Origin: Microbacterium sp. AB
GTDB taxonomy: Bacteria > Actinomycetota > Actinomycetes > Actinomycetales > Microbacteriaceae
Direction of reading: 5' to 3'
Length of the DNA: 64,000 nt
Assembly: GCF_032878875.1 (NCBI RefSeq)
Contig: NZ_CP118157.1
Coordinates: forward strand, 1,922,001-1,986,000
In this document: positions 17,005-28,143 of the stretch, one piece after another
Layout: every line of letters starts with the position of its first letter
How positions within the stretch are numbered: position 1 is the stretch's first letter
Notes under the pieces: generated by a model
Told to the model about the DNA's origin: nothing
What the model saw: the letters and a program-made list of their open reading frames with translations, nothing else
Database searches by the model: none
Program-made: the position numbers and the translations under genes

Positions 17005-18258
17005 TCACGCCGTCGGTGCGATTCCCTCGACGGAGAGGGAGCCGGGAGCGCGGAGAAGCTCCCGGCGATCGTGGAGCAGAGCGCCGTCCACGCCCGAGTA
17101 CAGCCCGTGCGCGGCGGACAGGACCCCGGCCTCGGCGTCGTCGGAGGCGGCGCCCCCTGTGGACGGCGGCGACAGCGGCAGGGGGCGCAGCTCCTCGACG
17201 AGGTCCGACAGGTACCCGCCGACGACGACGAACCGCGGCTGCAGCACGACGATGCAGTTCACGAGCGCCAGCCGGATCCAGGACAGAGCAGCGTCGAGCG
17301 CGACGACCGCCGCGCCGTCGCCCCGCCGGTACCGGCGGGTGAGCTCTGCAAGAGCGCGCGGCAGGCCGTGCTCCAGCCGATAGGCCTCGAGGCCGGCCCG
17401 GACGAGCACGACGTCCGGGCCGGCGACGGTGACGAGGCATCCTCGCTTCCCGCAGGCGCAGGGGGCTCCGTCGGGCACGACGACCATGTGCCCCGGCTCG
17501 AACGCGACGCCGTCGGAGCCCGAGAGGATCTCCCCCGCCACGATCGCACCGCCTCCGATCCCCGTGTCGGACTTCAGGTAGAGCATGTCGGACACGCCGC
17601 CGCGCGCCTGCAGCTCGGCGAACTCGGCGTACGCCGCGGAGTTCGCGTCGTTCACGACGTGGACGCCCAGGGGAAACGTCCGCCCCCGTCGCCGCAGCAG
17701 GCCGCCGAGATCGACGTCGGTCCACCCCAGGTCGATCGCGACGGGGATCATCTCCGAGCCGCGGACGACGGGTGCCGGCACGACCACCACGAGCCGCATG
17801 GGCAGCACGTCCTCCGCCCGCAGCCCCGTCACGACCCCGTCGATCAGGGCGTCCAGCTGGGCGACGAGAGCCTCCGGGTCCCCGTAGGGGGTCCGCACCG
17901 CGTGCGCCTCGCGCCGCAGCGGGCGCCCGGCGAGGTCCACCGCCGAGACGAGCACCTCGTCGACGACGAACTGCACGCCCACGAGCGCGAAGGCCCGCCC
18001 GTCGATCTCGAGCCGCTCGCGCGGGCGACCGACGCCCTTTCCGCCGGTCCGGGCGTCGGAGACGGGCACGGACCTGACCAGCCCCGCGGCGATCAGCTCC
18101 GAGACGAGCAGCGTGATCGCACCGGAGGTGAGGCCGGTCGCCTCGGCGAGCTCGCTGCGCGCAGCCGCCCCCGCGCGGTCCAGATGCGAGAGCACGAGAC
18201 CGAGGTTGTGCTCCCGGACGTCGTTGCTCGACAATCCCCCCGACCCCGCGCGAACCAT
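17005..18258 (-). CDS. ROK family transcriptional regulator
   Basis: A 417-residue ROK protein with an N-terminal winged helix-turn-helix (NLGLVLSHLDRAGAAARSELAEATGLTSGAITLLVSELIAAGLV, about residues 17-60) and a sugar-kinase-like C-terminal domain. The zinc motif is CACGKRGCL, where the Glu often found after GCL is replaced by Val. The frame is fused in silico to the upstream ligA region, but ATG 18258 starts the HTH properly. It precedes an MFS carrier and an esterase on the same strand, so it probably senses a sugar-type inducer and represses them at the dyad at 16979-17000. Confidence 0.85.
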   Translation of the reverse strand: MVRAGSGGLSSNDVREHNLGLVLSHLDRAGAAARSELAEATGLTSGAITLLVSELIAAGLVRSVPVSDARTGGKGVGRPRERLEIDGRAFALVGVQFVVDEVLVSAVDLAGRPLRREAHAVRTPYGDPEALVAQLDALIDGVVTGLRAEDVLPMRLVVVVPAPVVRGSEMIPVAIDLGWTDVDLGGLLRRRGRTFPLGVHVVNDANSAAYAEFAELQARGGVSDMLYLKSDTGIGGGAIVAGEILSGSDGVAFEPGHMVVVPDGAPCACGKRGCLVTVAGPDVVLVRAGLEAYRLEHGLPRALAELTRRYRRGDGAAVVALDAALSWIRLALVNCIVVLQPRFVVVGGYLSDLVEELRPLPLSPPSTGGAASDDAEAGVLSAAHGLYSGVDGALLHDRRELLRAPGSLSVEGIAPTA

Positions 18259-18299
18259 CCGTCGATCATGGCACGAGACGGCGGACGCGTCCCGGCGCG

Positions 18300-20672
<2,373 letters not shown>

Positions 20673-20761
20673 GAAACCGCGGCCGACATTCCCGGGCGCG
20701 TCAGAGCGCTGTGCCCTCGTGCGCCGCGGACGGGACGTGCGTGAGGGAGCCGCGGCCCGGG

Positions 20762-21865
20762 TCAGACGGAGACGGGCACGGCGCTCGCGGTGCGGTCGAT
20801 CGTGCACTGGCCGATCACGCGCGTGCCGTCGTAGATGACGGCCGTCTGCCCCGGCGCGACGCCGTCGAGCGGCTCGTCGGGCGTCACGACGAGGTCGCCG
20901 CCGCGCACCACGGCGGTCGCGGGAACCGGGTCGGCGTGCGCGCGGATCTGCACGTCGCATGCGAACGGCTCCTCGGGCGACGCCGGCGCGGCGCCGGCCC
21001 ATGTGAACCGCGCCCCCGCGACCTCGGCGACGGCGAGCGCCTCCTTGGGGCCCACGACGACGGTGTTCGTGACGGGCCGGACCTCCAGCACGAACCTCGG
21101 CTTCCCGTCGGCGGCGGGGACGCCGAGCCGCAGTCCGCGGCGCTGTCCGACCGTGAAGGCGTGTGCGCCGTCGTGAGAGCCCACGACGGCGCCCGACCGG
21201 TCGACGACGTCTCCCGCGGCGGCGCCCACCTTCTCGGCCAGATAGCCGCGCGTGTCGCCGTCGGGGATGAAGCAGATGTCGTAGCTGTCCGGCTTGGACG
21301 CGACCGTGAAGCCGCGCGCCTCCGCCTCCGCCCGCACGAGGGACTTGGACGGCGTCTCGCCGAGCGGGAAGTACGTGTGCGCGAGCTGCTCGGCCGTCAG
21401 GACGCCGAGCACGTACGACTGGTCCTTCGCCTCCTCGCTCGAGCGGTGGAGCTCCCTCCCGCGGGGTCCCTCCCGCAGGAGCGCGTAGTGCCCGGTGCAG
21501 ACGGCGTCGAAGCCCAGCTCGATCGCGCGGTCGAGCAGCGCGGCGAACTTGATCCTCTCGTTGCACCGCATGCACGGGTTGGGGGTGCGACCGGCCCGGT
21601 ACTCGTTCAGGAAGTCGTCGATGACGTCGTCGCGGAACCGCTCGGAGAAGTCCCACACGTAGAACGGGATCCCGAGCCGGTCGGCGACCCGCCGGGCGTC
21701 CATCGCGTCCTCGATCGTGCAGCAGCCGCGGCTGCCCGTGCGCAGCGTGCCGCCCGCGCGCGAGAGCGCGAGATGCACGCCGACGACGTCGTGGCCCGCC
21801 TCGACGGCGCGCGCCGCCGCCACCGCGGAGTCGACCCCGCCGCTCATCGCCGCCAGAACACGCAT
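20762..21865 (-). CDS. mnmA: tRNA-specific 2-thiouridylase MnmA
   Basis: MnmA (367 residues) puts sulfur on U34 of Lys, Glu and Gln tRNAs. The PP-loop [11 protein letters not shown] at the N-terminus binds ATP; the two catalytic cysteines are in [14 protein letters not shown] and [10 protein letters not shown]; the C-terminal barrel follows. It sits nine bases after a cysteine desulfurase gene, the expected sulfur donor. Although downstream of that gene, it also has TAGACT exactly six bases before its ATG, overlapping the desulfurase stop region, so it may be transcribed on its own as a leaderless message. Confidence 0.95.
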   Translation of the reverse strand: MRVLAAMSGGVDSAVAAARAVEAGHDVVGVHLALSRAGGTLRTGSRGCCTIEDAMDARRVADRLGIPFYVWDFSERFRDDVIDDFLNEYRAGRTPNPCMRCNERIKFAALLDRAIELGFDAVCTGHYALLREGPRGRELHRSSEEAKDQSYVLGVLTAEQLAHTYFPLGETPSKSLVRAEAEARGFTVASKPDSYDICFIPDGDTRGYLAEKVGAAAGDVVDRSGAVVGSHDGAHAFTVGQRRGLRLGVPAADGKPRFVLEVRPVTNTVVVGPKEALAVAEVAGARFTWAGAAPASPEEPFACDVQIRAHADPVPATAVVRGGDLVVTPDEPLDGVAPGQTAVIYDGTRVIGQCTIDRTASAVPVSV

Positions 21866-21871
21866 GTGGTC

Positions 21872-21877
21872 AGTCTA
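21872..21877 (-). promoter_or_regulatory. Probable -10 box (TAGACT) of leaderless mnmA
   Basis: TAGACT, six bases (GACCAC), then ATG 21865. The box overlaps the end of the cysteine desulfurase gene, making an internal promoter likely. Confidence 0.6.
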
Positions 21878-23083
21878 CGAGCGCTCGTGCGATCGGGCGC
21901 CGGGCGACGCGTCGCCGCCGGGCCGGGCGACCTGGCGATAGGCCGCGGGAAGCACGTCGAGGAGCGCGGCGACGTCCGCCTCGGAGGACGTGCGGCCGAG
22001 CGTGATGCGCAGCACCTGACGAGCGGCCCGCTCGTCGTATCCCATCGCCATCACGACGTGGGAGGGCTCGGAGACCCCGGCCTGGCAGGCGGAGCCGGTC
22101 GAGACCGAGATCCCCGCGACGTCGAGGAGGAAGAGCAGCGACTCGCCCTCGGCGCCCGGCAGGAGGAGATGGACGTTGCCCGCCAGGCGGTCCTCCGGAT
22201 GCCCCAGCAGGACGGCCTCGGGGACACGCGCCCGGATCCCGTCCACGATCCGCTGCCGCAGCTCGCCCAGCCGAGCCGACTCGGCGTCCCGCTCCCGCTC
22301 CGCCTGCTCGGCCGCGACGGAGAGCGCGGCGGCTCCGGCGATGTCCTGGGTGCCCGCGCGCAGCGACCGCTGCTGCCCGCCGCCGTGGAGCAGCGGAGTC
22401 ATCCGCGCGTCGCGCGAGACAACGAGGGCGCCGGTGCCGACGGGCGCGCCCACCTTGTGCCCGGACACGCTGAGCGCGACGAGACCCGTCGCCCCCGCCG
22501 CGTCGCCGCGCCAGCCGCGGAAGCGGACAGGGAGTTGGCCGAACGCCGAGACGGCGTCGAGGTGCAGCGGCACGCCCGCCGCGGCCGCGGCCGCGGCGAG
22601 GCCCGCGACGTCCTGCACGGTGCCGGCCTCGTTGCTCGCCACGAGCGCCGTCGCCAGCGCGACGCCCGGACCCGCCACGGCCGAGGCGAAGCCGTCCGGC
22701 GGGATGCGCGCGAAGGGGTCGAGGCGCACCGGCCGGATGCGTGCCGCGTCACGCTCCTGGAGCCACTGGACGGCCTCGAGCGTCGCATGATGCTCCCCGT
22801 CCGGCAGGACGACCACGTCCGACGACGGCTCGCGCCCCCACCACAGTCCCTTGAGGGCGAGGTTGATCGACTCCGTTCCGCCCGACGTGAAGACGACCTC
22901 GACGGGCTGACAGCCGATGACGGCGGCAAACCGCTCCCTCGCGTCCTCCAGGAGGCGCCTGGCCTGCTGCCCCGCGCCGTGCACGGACGACGCATTGCCC
23001 ACCACCTCGCTCGCCGCCAGCCAGGCGTCGCGCGCCTCCGGGCGCAGCGGCGTCGTCGCGGCGTGGTCGAGGTAGACGGCCAC
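21875..23083 (-). CDS. Cysteine desulfurase (IscS/NifS type)
   Basis: A 402-residue PLP enzyme that takes sulfur from cysteine as a persulfide. The N-terminus YLDHAATTPLRPEA, the PLP-contact region TSGGTESINLALKG, the Schiff-base Lys in SVSGHKVGAPVG and the persulfide Cys in STGSACQAGVSEPSHV are visible. The long mobile loop around that Cys is of the IscS type. Start GTG 23083 is three bases after the thioredoxin-like gene's stop. Next to mnmA, its job is probably to feed tRNA thiolation, though supply to Fe-S clusters and lipoyl synthesis is also possible. Confidence 0.93.
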   Translation of the reverse strand: MAVYLDHAATTPLRPEARDAWLAASEVVGNASSVHGAGQQARRLLEDARERFAAVIGCQPVEVVFTSGGTESINLALKGLWWGREPSSDVVVLPDGEHHATLEAVQWLQERDAARIRPVRLDPFARIPPDGFASAVAGPGVALATALVASNEAGTVQDVAGLAAAAAAAGVPLHLDAVSAFGQLPVRFRGWRGDAAGATGLVALSVSGHKVGAPVGTGALVVSRDARMTPLLHGGGQQRSLRAGTQDIAGAAALSVAAEQAERERDAESARLGELRQRIVDGIRARVPEAVLLGHPEDRLAGNVHLLLPGAEGESLLFLLDVAGISVSTGSACQAGVSEPSHVVMAMGYDERAARQVLRITLGRTSSEADVAALLDVLPAAYRQVARPGGDASPGARSHERS

Positions 23084-23086
23084 GGG

Positions 23087-24025
23087 TCAGAACAGCAGGG
23101 AGGTCAGACGGCCCCTCGCGCGGACGACGCGCGCGTCGGTCACGCCGACGACGCCGAAGAGCTCCACGAGACGCTCCTGCACCGGTCCGCGGGCATCGGA
23201 CGGCAGGCGCTGGAAGAGGTCGAGAAGGCGGTCGAACGCGTCGTCCACGTGTCCTCCGACGACGTCGAGGTCGGCCACCACGAGCTGCGCCGCGACGTCC
23301 GCGGGCGCGTCGGCGGCCGTCGCCCGCGCGGCGGCGAGGTCGACGCCCTGCACGCGGTCCAGCAGCCGCACCTGCGCGAGCCCGGCCTGGGCCTCCTCGT
23401 CGCGCGGGTTCTCCTTGAGCGCCTTCTCGTACGCGACGATCGCCCGGGCGTAGTCGCCGGACTCGATCGCGTCGAACGCCTCCTGGTGCAGCGGCGGCAG
23501 CGGCGGCTCCTCCGGCGCGTCGGCCGGCTCGTCCTCGCCCTCGACGGGGACGCGCCCCGTCACGCCGTTCTGGGCGGCCAGCTCGAGCAGCTGCGCGAAG
23601 ACCTGGCGCACCTGCTCCTCGGGCACGGCTCCCGTGAACAGCGGGACGGGCTGGCCCGCCACGAGCGCGACGACCATCGGGATCGACTGCGCGCGGAACG
23701 CCTGTGACAGCTGCGGGTTGGCGTCGACGTCGACCTTCGCGAGGACGAGACGGCCGCCGAGCTCGACGACCACCTTCTCGAGGATCGGGCTCAGCTGCTT
23801 GCACGGACCGCACCACTCTGCCCAGAGGTCCACGACCACGGGCACCTGCTTCGAGAGCTCCAGCACCTGGCCGAAGCTCGCGTCCGTCACGTCGAACACG
23901 AGGCTCGGCGCTCCCGAGACGGGGGCGTCCCCGTCGGATGCGGGCGCCGGGGCGGCGGGCCGGTTCTTCAGCGCTGACAGGTCGACGGCGCCGCGCAGCA
24001 CGGCACCGGGGGCGACGTCACTCAT
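23087..24025 (-). CDS. Thioredoxin-like protein with TPR tail (CnoX/YbbN type)
   Basis: A 312-residue cytoplasmic protein. An N-terminal linker (to about residue 42) precedes a thioredoxin domain with the full active site WAEWCGPCKQLSP. A charged linker then leads to tetratricopeptide-like helices (HQEAFDAIESGDYARAIVAYEKALKENPRDEEAQAGLAQVRLL). This layout is that of CnoX (YbbN) proteins, which hold oxidised clients for chaperones. Unlike E. coli CnoX, both active-site cysteines are kept, so it could also act as a reductase. GGAAGG precedes the ATG. It is three bases from the cysteine desulfurase gene, which suggests a link to sulfur or redox handling. Confidence 0.87.
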   Translation of the reverse strand: MSDVAPGAVLRGAVDLSALKNRPAAPAPASDGDAPVSGAPSLVFDVTDASFGQVLELSKQVPVVVDLWAEWCGPCKQLSPILEKVVVELGGRLVLAKVDVDANPQLSQAFRAQSIPMVVALVAGQPVPLFTGAVPEEQVRQVFAQLLELAAQNGVTGRVPVEGEDEPADAPEEPPLPPLHQEAFDAIESGDYARAIVAYEKALKENPRDEEAQAGLAQVRLLDRVQGVDLAAARATAADAPADVAAQLVVADLDVVGGHVDDAFDRLLDLFQRLPSDARGPVQERLVELFGVVGVTDARVVRARGRLTSLLF

Positions 24026-24070
24026 GGATCACCTTCCGGGAAGACGGGACGTTGGGGGATGTGGTCGAGC

Positions 24071-25891
24071 CTATTCGCCTTCCGGCTCCGCGTCGCCGGC
24101 GTCCTCCGGCTCCGGGAGCAGCTCGGCGGCCTGGATGGCCGACGAGTAGCCGAGCAGACGGATCTTCTCGGCCGACCCCTGCGCGGGGACGAAGAAGAAG
24201 AGCTGGTCGGTGTACGTGGTCTGCACGCCGGTGGCCGACTCCGTCTCGCCCGTGAGGAACGCGAGGTCGGCGCTGTCGCCGAACCTGATGACCGCGTCCT
24301 CGTCCGTCGGGCGGACGGTGACGGTCTCCTCGATGCCGACGGCGATGATCGCCCCGCTGTCGAGCGTGGCGAGCGCGACGGGCGCGGTGTCGCCGGGGCC
24401 CTGAGCGTACTCGATCGTTCCGGTCTCCGCGCCGGTCTCGTTGAACGCGTCGATCGTCGCCTGCCGGTTCTCGGCCACGGCGGACAGGAAGCCGTCGTTG
24501 GACGTGTCGAAGAGGTCGGCGTACTCGCTCGCGTCGCCGTTGCCCATCAGGTCGGCGTAGGCGGCCGGCACGTCGTCCGGGGCGAGCGCGAGGAACGGCG
24601 AGTCGGGCGCGACGAGAGCGGCGCCGAGCCAGACCGGCGCGAGCTGCGGCGTCTCGGCCGCGGCCTCCAGGCTCGCGAGGTAGCTCACGCGGTACGCCGA
24701 CCACGGGTCGTCCTGCGTCATGGCCATGACCGTGGGGGCGACCGTCGAGTCCTCCTCGTCGGCGACGATGAGCAGGGCCGTGCGCGGCCATCCCTCCACG
24801 GCCTGCGGCAGCACGATCGTGGCCGGGGCGGAGGGGATGGCGGCGGGGGCCGGGTACTCGATCTCCGCGCGCAGCTGGTAGTTCACCTCGCGCGTCCGGA
24901 GCGCCAGCCCCGTCAGGCGCTGGGCCGCGAGGTCCGCGTCGAGAGCCTCGTCGGCGGCCCCGACGGTCTCCGAGATCTCGGCGATGATGCGGTCGGCCTG
25001 AGCCTCGGTGAGCGAGGAGGGCTTCTGATCGGGCGCGGCGGTGGCCGTCGGCGTCGGCGTGGGCGTCTCGGTCTGCTGGGCGCCGAGCTCGGGCCACGAA
25101 TCGGCCGTGCAGCCGGCGAGCAGCCCGGCGGACAGCACGACGGCGGGCACGGCGACGAGCGCGCGTCTCCCTCTGCTGCGACGCGAGGCGGAGATGACGC
25201 CCTTCTCCGAGGCGTCCTCGGCGGGGTCGTCGCCCGCGGGATCGGCCGGGGGGAGCGCCGGCCCCTTGCGCAGCGGACCGCGCCTGCGGCGCGTGTGCCG
25301 GACGGCGAGGATGTACAGCACGATGCCCGCGGCGAGGAAGACGCCGCCGAGCACCATGAGCGGCCCGAACCAGGGCGTCTTCTGGTCGAGCGGCCACACG
25401 AGCGAGATGTCGGACGGCGCGGGAGCCGATCCGTCGACGGCCACGAGCATGCTCATCCCCTCGGGCAGCTGCTCCTGGCGCACGAGCTCGTCCTCGGCCG
25501 TCTGCTCCTCGATCCACAGATCCGATCCGGCCGGGTCGCGGCCGTCCGTGCCGTCCGTGGCCTCGGCGGTGGGCTCCACCACCGTGGTGTCGAGCGCGCC
25601 GTCCTCTCCGGCGCTCACCCTGTTGTACGACTGGTCCGAGAGCCACGCCTCGACGTCGGCCGTCCGGCCGTACGCCGTGTACAGCGCGCCGTCTCCCGCG
25701 ATCCGCAGCGTCTGGGTCCCCGGATGCAGCGACAACGCGTCGGCGTCGATCACCGTGTACGGCAGGTCCTCGTCGACGGCGACCGTCTCCTGTTCGGAGT
25801 CCGGCCCCAGGAAGACGGTGCGCTGAGCGAGACCGGCCCCGAAAGACGCCGCCGCCAGCACAAAGGCCAGTACTGCCCACACGAAACGCAC
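24071..25891 (-). CDS. Conserved-type membrane protein with an embedded lipobox, function unknown
   Basis: I do not recognise a function. The 606 residues divide into a membrane segment or signal anchor (6-25), an extracellular domain (26-174), a second membrane segment (175-197), a basic and acidic cytoplasmic loop (198-243), a third segment and a large extracellular domain to the end. The third segment reads like a complete lipoprotein signal: RRSRGRR, a hydrophobic run, then LLAGC with Cys261, followed by a TPTPTPTAT spacer. No start codon is in place to make it a separate gene. The C-terminal part ends in an acidic tail. It lies upstream of the thioredoxin-like gene on the same strand. 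Confidence 0.8.
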   Translation of the reverse strand: MRFVWAVLAFVLAAASFGAGLAQRTVFLGPDSEQETVAVDEDLPYTVIDADALSLHPGTQTLRIAGDGALYTAYGRTADVEAWLSDQSYNRVSAGEDGALDTTVVEPTAEATDGTDGRDPAGSDLWIEEQTAEDELVRQEQLPEGMSMLVAVDGSAPAPSDISLVWPLDQKTPWFGPLMVLGGVFLAAGIVLYILAVRHTRRRRGPLRKGPALPPADPAGDDPAEDASEKGVISASRRSRGRRALVAVPAVVLSAGLLAGCTADSWPELGAQQTETPTPTPTATAAPDQKPSSLTEAQADRIIAEISETVGAADEALDADLAAQRLTGLALRTREVNYQLRAEIEYPAPAAIPSAPATIVLPQAVEGWPRTALLIVADEEDSTVAPTVMAMTQDDPWSAYRVSYLASLEAAAETPQLAPVWLGAALVAPDSPFLALAPDDVPAAYADLMGNGDASEYADLFDTSNDGFLSAVAENRQATIDAFNETGAETGTIEYAQGPGDTAPVALATLDSGAIIAVGIEETVTVRPTDEDAVIRFGDSADLAFLTGETESATGVQTTYTDQLFFFVPAQGSAEKIRLLGYSSAIQAAELLPEPEDAGDAEPEGE

Positions 25892-26071
25892 GAATTGACT
25901 CCTCGCCGACCCGCGGGAGGACAGCGGGTCTCGACATCCGACTGCTCAGAGTACCGAACCGAACTGAAAGGCGGCCAGGAGCAGGTCGCTCACGGCCGGG
26001 GCCGCGCACGCCCCCTATCCTGTGGCGAGAGGGCACGCGCCGCACGGCGGCCCGGCAGGCGAAGGACGCAG

Positions 26072-27121
26072 ATGAAGATTCACAACCCGTTCCGGCTCGC
26101 TCTCGTGGCGACGCTGGGCGTCGGACTGGGCATCCTGATCCTGGAGGGGCTGCAGTCGATCTCGACGATCCTCCTCTACGTGGGCACGGCCCTGTTCATC
26201 TCCCTCGGCCTCGATCCCGTGGTGTCGTGGCTCGAGCGTCGTCGCCTCCCCCGCTGGCTCGCCGTGACCGTGGCCATCCTCGCCGTGCTGAGCCTCTTCG
26301 CGGGCATCGTGCTGATCATCCTCCCCGTCCTCGTGGACCAGATCAGCGAGCTGGTCCGCCAGATCACCGTGCTCGTCAACGGCGGCACGTTCTTCGACGA
26401 CCTGCGGGAGTGGTCGCTGGCGACGTTCCCCACCCTCGAGATCGACGCCGTCCTCGACTTCGCGAACGATTGGGTCTCGTCCAACTTCGACACGATCGGC
26501 CAGGGCGTCCTCGGCAGCGCGTTCGGCGTCGTCCAGGGCCTCTTCGGCGCGTTCATCGTCCTCATCCTCACGATCTACCTCACGGCGTCCACGCCCACCC
26601 TCAAGTCGGCGCTCTACCGCATGGTGCCGGCGTCGAAGCGCGAGCGCTTCACGCACATCGCCGAGCAGATCTCGGAGTCCGTGGGCCACTACGTCATGGG
26701 GCAGGTCACCCTCGCCGCGATCAACGGCGTGCTGAGCGCCGTGTTCCTCACGATCATCGACGCCCCCTTCCCCGCCGTGCTCGCGGTCGTGGCCTTCCTC
26801 GGCTCGATGATCCCGCTCGTGGGCACCGTCTCGGGCTCCACGATCATCGCGCTCGTGTGCCTCATCCCGGGCCTCGGCTCCCCCACCACGGCGATCATCG
26901 CCGCGATCTACTACCTCGTGTACATGCAGATCGAGGCGTACGTGCTGTCGCCGCGCATCATGAGCCGCGCCGTGTCGATCCCGGGAGGGGTCGTCGTCGT
27001 GGCGGCCCTCGCCGGGGGCGCGCTGCTGGGGCTCCTGGGGGCGCTCATCGCGATCCCGGTCGCCGCGAGCATCCTCATCATCTACCGGCAGGTGCTCATC
27101 CCGCGCATGAACGCGCGGTGA
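26072..27121 (+). CDS. AI-2E family transporter (PerM/TqsA-like membrane protein)
   Basis: A 349-residue polytopic protein of the AI-2E/PerM family. It has about seven or eight membrane helices: two near the N-terminus, one at about residues 60-85, then an extracellular-type loop, and a hydrophobic C-terminal half with the family's PLVGTVSG and YYLVYMQIEAYVLSPRIMSRAVSIPG stretches. Members export small molecules or act as antiporters; quorum-signal export is shown only for some, so the substrate here is open. Start ATG 26072 follows GAAGGA by five bases. Its stop directly abuts the stop of the convergent hydrolase gene. Confidence 0.86.
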   Translation: MKIHNPFRLALVATLGVGLGILILEGLQSISTILLYVGTALFISLGLDPVVSWLERRRLPRWLAVTVAILAVLSLFAGIVLIILPVLVDQISELVRQITVLVNGGTFFDDLREWSLATFPTLEIDAVLDFANDWVSSNFDTIGQGVLGSAFGVVQGLFGAFIVLILTIYLTASTPTLKSALYRMVPASKRERFTHIAEQISESVGHYVMGQVTLAAINGVLSAVFLTIIDAPFPAVLAVVAFLGSMIPLVGTVSGSTIIALVCLIPGLGSPTTAIIAAIYYLVYMQIEAYVLSPRIMSRAVSIPGGVVVVAALAGGALLGLLGALIAIPVAASILIIYRQVLIPRMNAR

Positions 27122-27844
27122 TCAGGAGTCCGCGTCGGGCCATCGCGTCGGCAGCGGCGTCGCAGCGGGGTTGACGATCCCGACGATCTCGTCCAGCACG
27201 CGCGAGGTCTGCTTCTCCCCCACCCAGAGGTGCTTGCCGTCCTCGACGTCGATCTGACGCAGATGCGGGATGAGCGAGAACCGCTCCGCGGCCTCGGCGG
27301 GACGCAGGTAGTCGTCGAACTCCGGGACGAGCGCGACGAGCGGACGGGGATCGCCGGCCCACGCCCGCAGATCGTCGTCCGTCGCCCTTCGCAACGGCGG
27401 CGAGAGCAGGATGGCGCCGTCGACGGGGAAGCGCCGGCCGTGCTTCAGGACGAGCTCGGTCCCGAACGACCATCCGAGGAGCCACGGATGTGGAAGGGAG
27501 CGCTCCTCGACGAGGGCCATCGCGGCGGCGACGTCGGCGGCCTCGGCCACGCCGTCGCCGAAGACGCCCTCGCTCGTCCCGCGCGGGGAGGACGTGCCGC
27601 GCGTGTTGAAGCGCAGCACGGCGAGATCGGCGAGAGCGGGCAGTCGCGCCGCCGCCTTGCGGATGATGTGGGAGTCCATGAACCCTCCCGCCGTCGGCAG
27701 CGGGTGCAGGGTCACGAGCGTCGCGACGGGTTCGTGCTCGAGCGGCAGCGCGAGCTCGCCGACGAGCGTCAGGCCGTCCTCCGTCCGCAGCTCGATGTCC
27801 TCACGGCGTGCCGGCAGTTCGACGGCTCCACGGATCTCCGGCAC
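27122..27844 (-). CDS. Small alpha/beta hydrolase (dienelactone-hydrolase-like)
   Basis: A 240-residue cytoplasmic alpha/beta hydrolase. The nucleophile elbow is GWSFGTE (Ser), a following Asp lies near VALVPEFDDYLRPAE, and the His is in VEDGKHLWVG. The N-terminal beta strands (DGLTLVGELALP) and RFNTRGTSSPRGTSEG match the family of small bacterial hydrolases without a cap. Start GTG 27844 is set by GAGGAGG about six bases before it. The upstream zinc-motif gene ends 11 bases earlier, so they are co-transcribed. The substrate is not predictable. Confidence 0.82.
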   Translation of the reverse strand: MPEIRGAVELPARREDIELRTEDGLTLVGELALPLEHEPVATLVTLHPLPTAGGFMDSHIIRKAAARLPALADLAVLRFNTRGTSSPRGTSEGVFGDGVAEAADVAAAMALVEERSLPHPWLLGWSFGTELVLKHGRRFPVDGAILLSPPLRRATDDDLRAWAGDPRPLVALVPEFDDYLRPAEAAERFSLIPHLRQIDVEDGKHLWVGEKQTSRVLDEIVGIVNPAATPLPTRWPDADS

Positions 27845-27855
27845 GGGCGGCCTCC

Positions 27856-28140
27856 TCAGGCGAGATTCCAGCAGTGGGCGTGCCAATGACGGCGTGCGGC
27901 GAGGTCGGCCTGCGGACCGAGCACCCCGTCCTCGCGCCAGACGACGACGTGCGCCGCGCCGGCCTCGATCGGAGCGCCGCATCCGGGGCACGTGTAGGTC
28001 TTCTCCGAGCGCCCGGCGGCCATCGGCTGGACAGACCAATCGCGGCCGCGCCTGACCTCGATGCGCCGCCATCCGGAGATGAGGCGGTCGAGAGACGCGT
28101 CACCGGGGTCGTCGCGCCGCCGTCGGTTCGACCGCGGCAC
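27856..28140 (-). CDS. Small conserved actinobacterial protein with a Cys/His metal motif
   Basis: A 94-residue basic protein. The second half has CPGCGAPIEAGAAHVVVW followed by RRHWHAHCW, which together supply three Cys and several His in the pattern of a zinc ribbon. The start is GTG 28140, three bases from the preceding gene's stop. Close relatives are widespread in actinobacteria, where they are often given vague names; no function is known to me. Its stop overlaps the region of the downstream hydrolase's ribosome site. Confidence 0.75.
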   Translation of the reverse strand: MPRSNRRRRDDPGDASLDRLISGWRRIEVRRGRDWSVQPMAAGRSEKTYTCPGCGAPIEAGAAHVVVWREDGVLGPQADLAARRHWHAHCWNLA

Positions 28141-28143
28141 GGC

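Noticed and set aside
24059..26071. A long frame joined to the front of the AI-2E permease
   Set aside because: It is antisense to the membrane protein gene; a clear ribosome site GAAGGA and ATG at 26072 start the permease.
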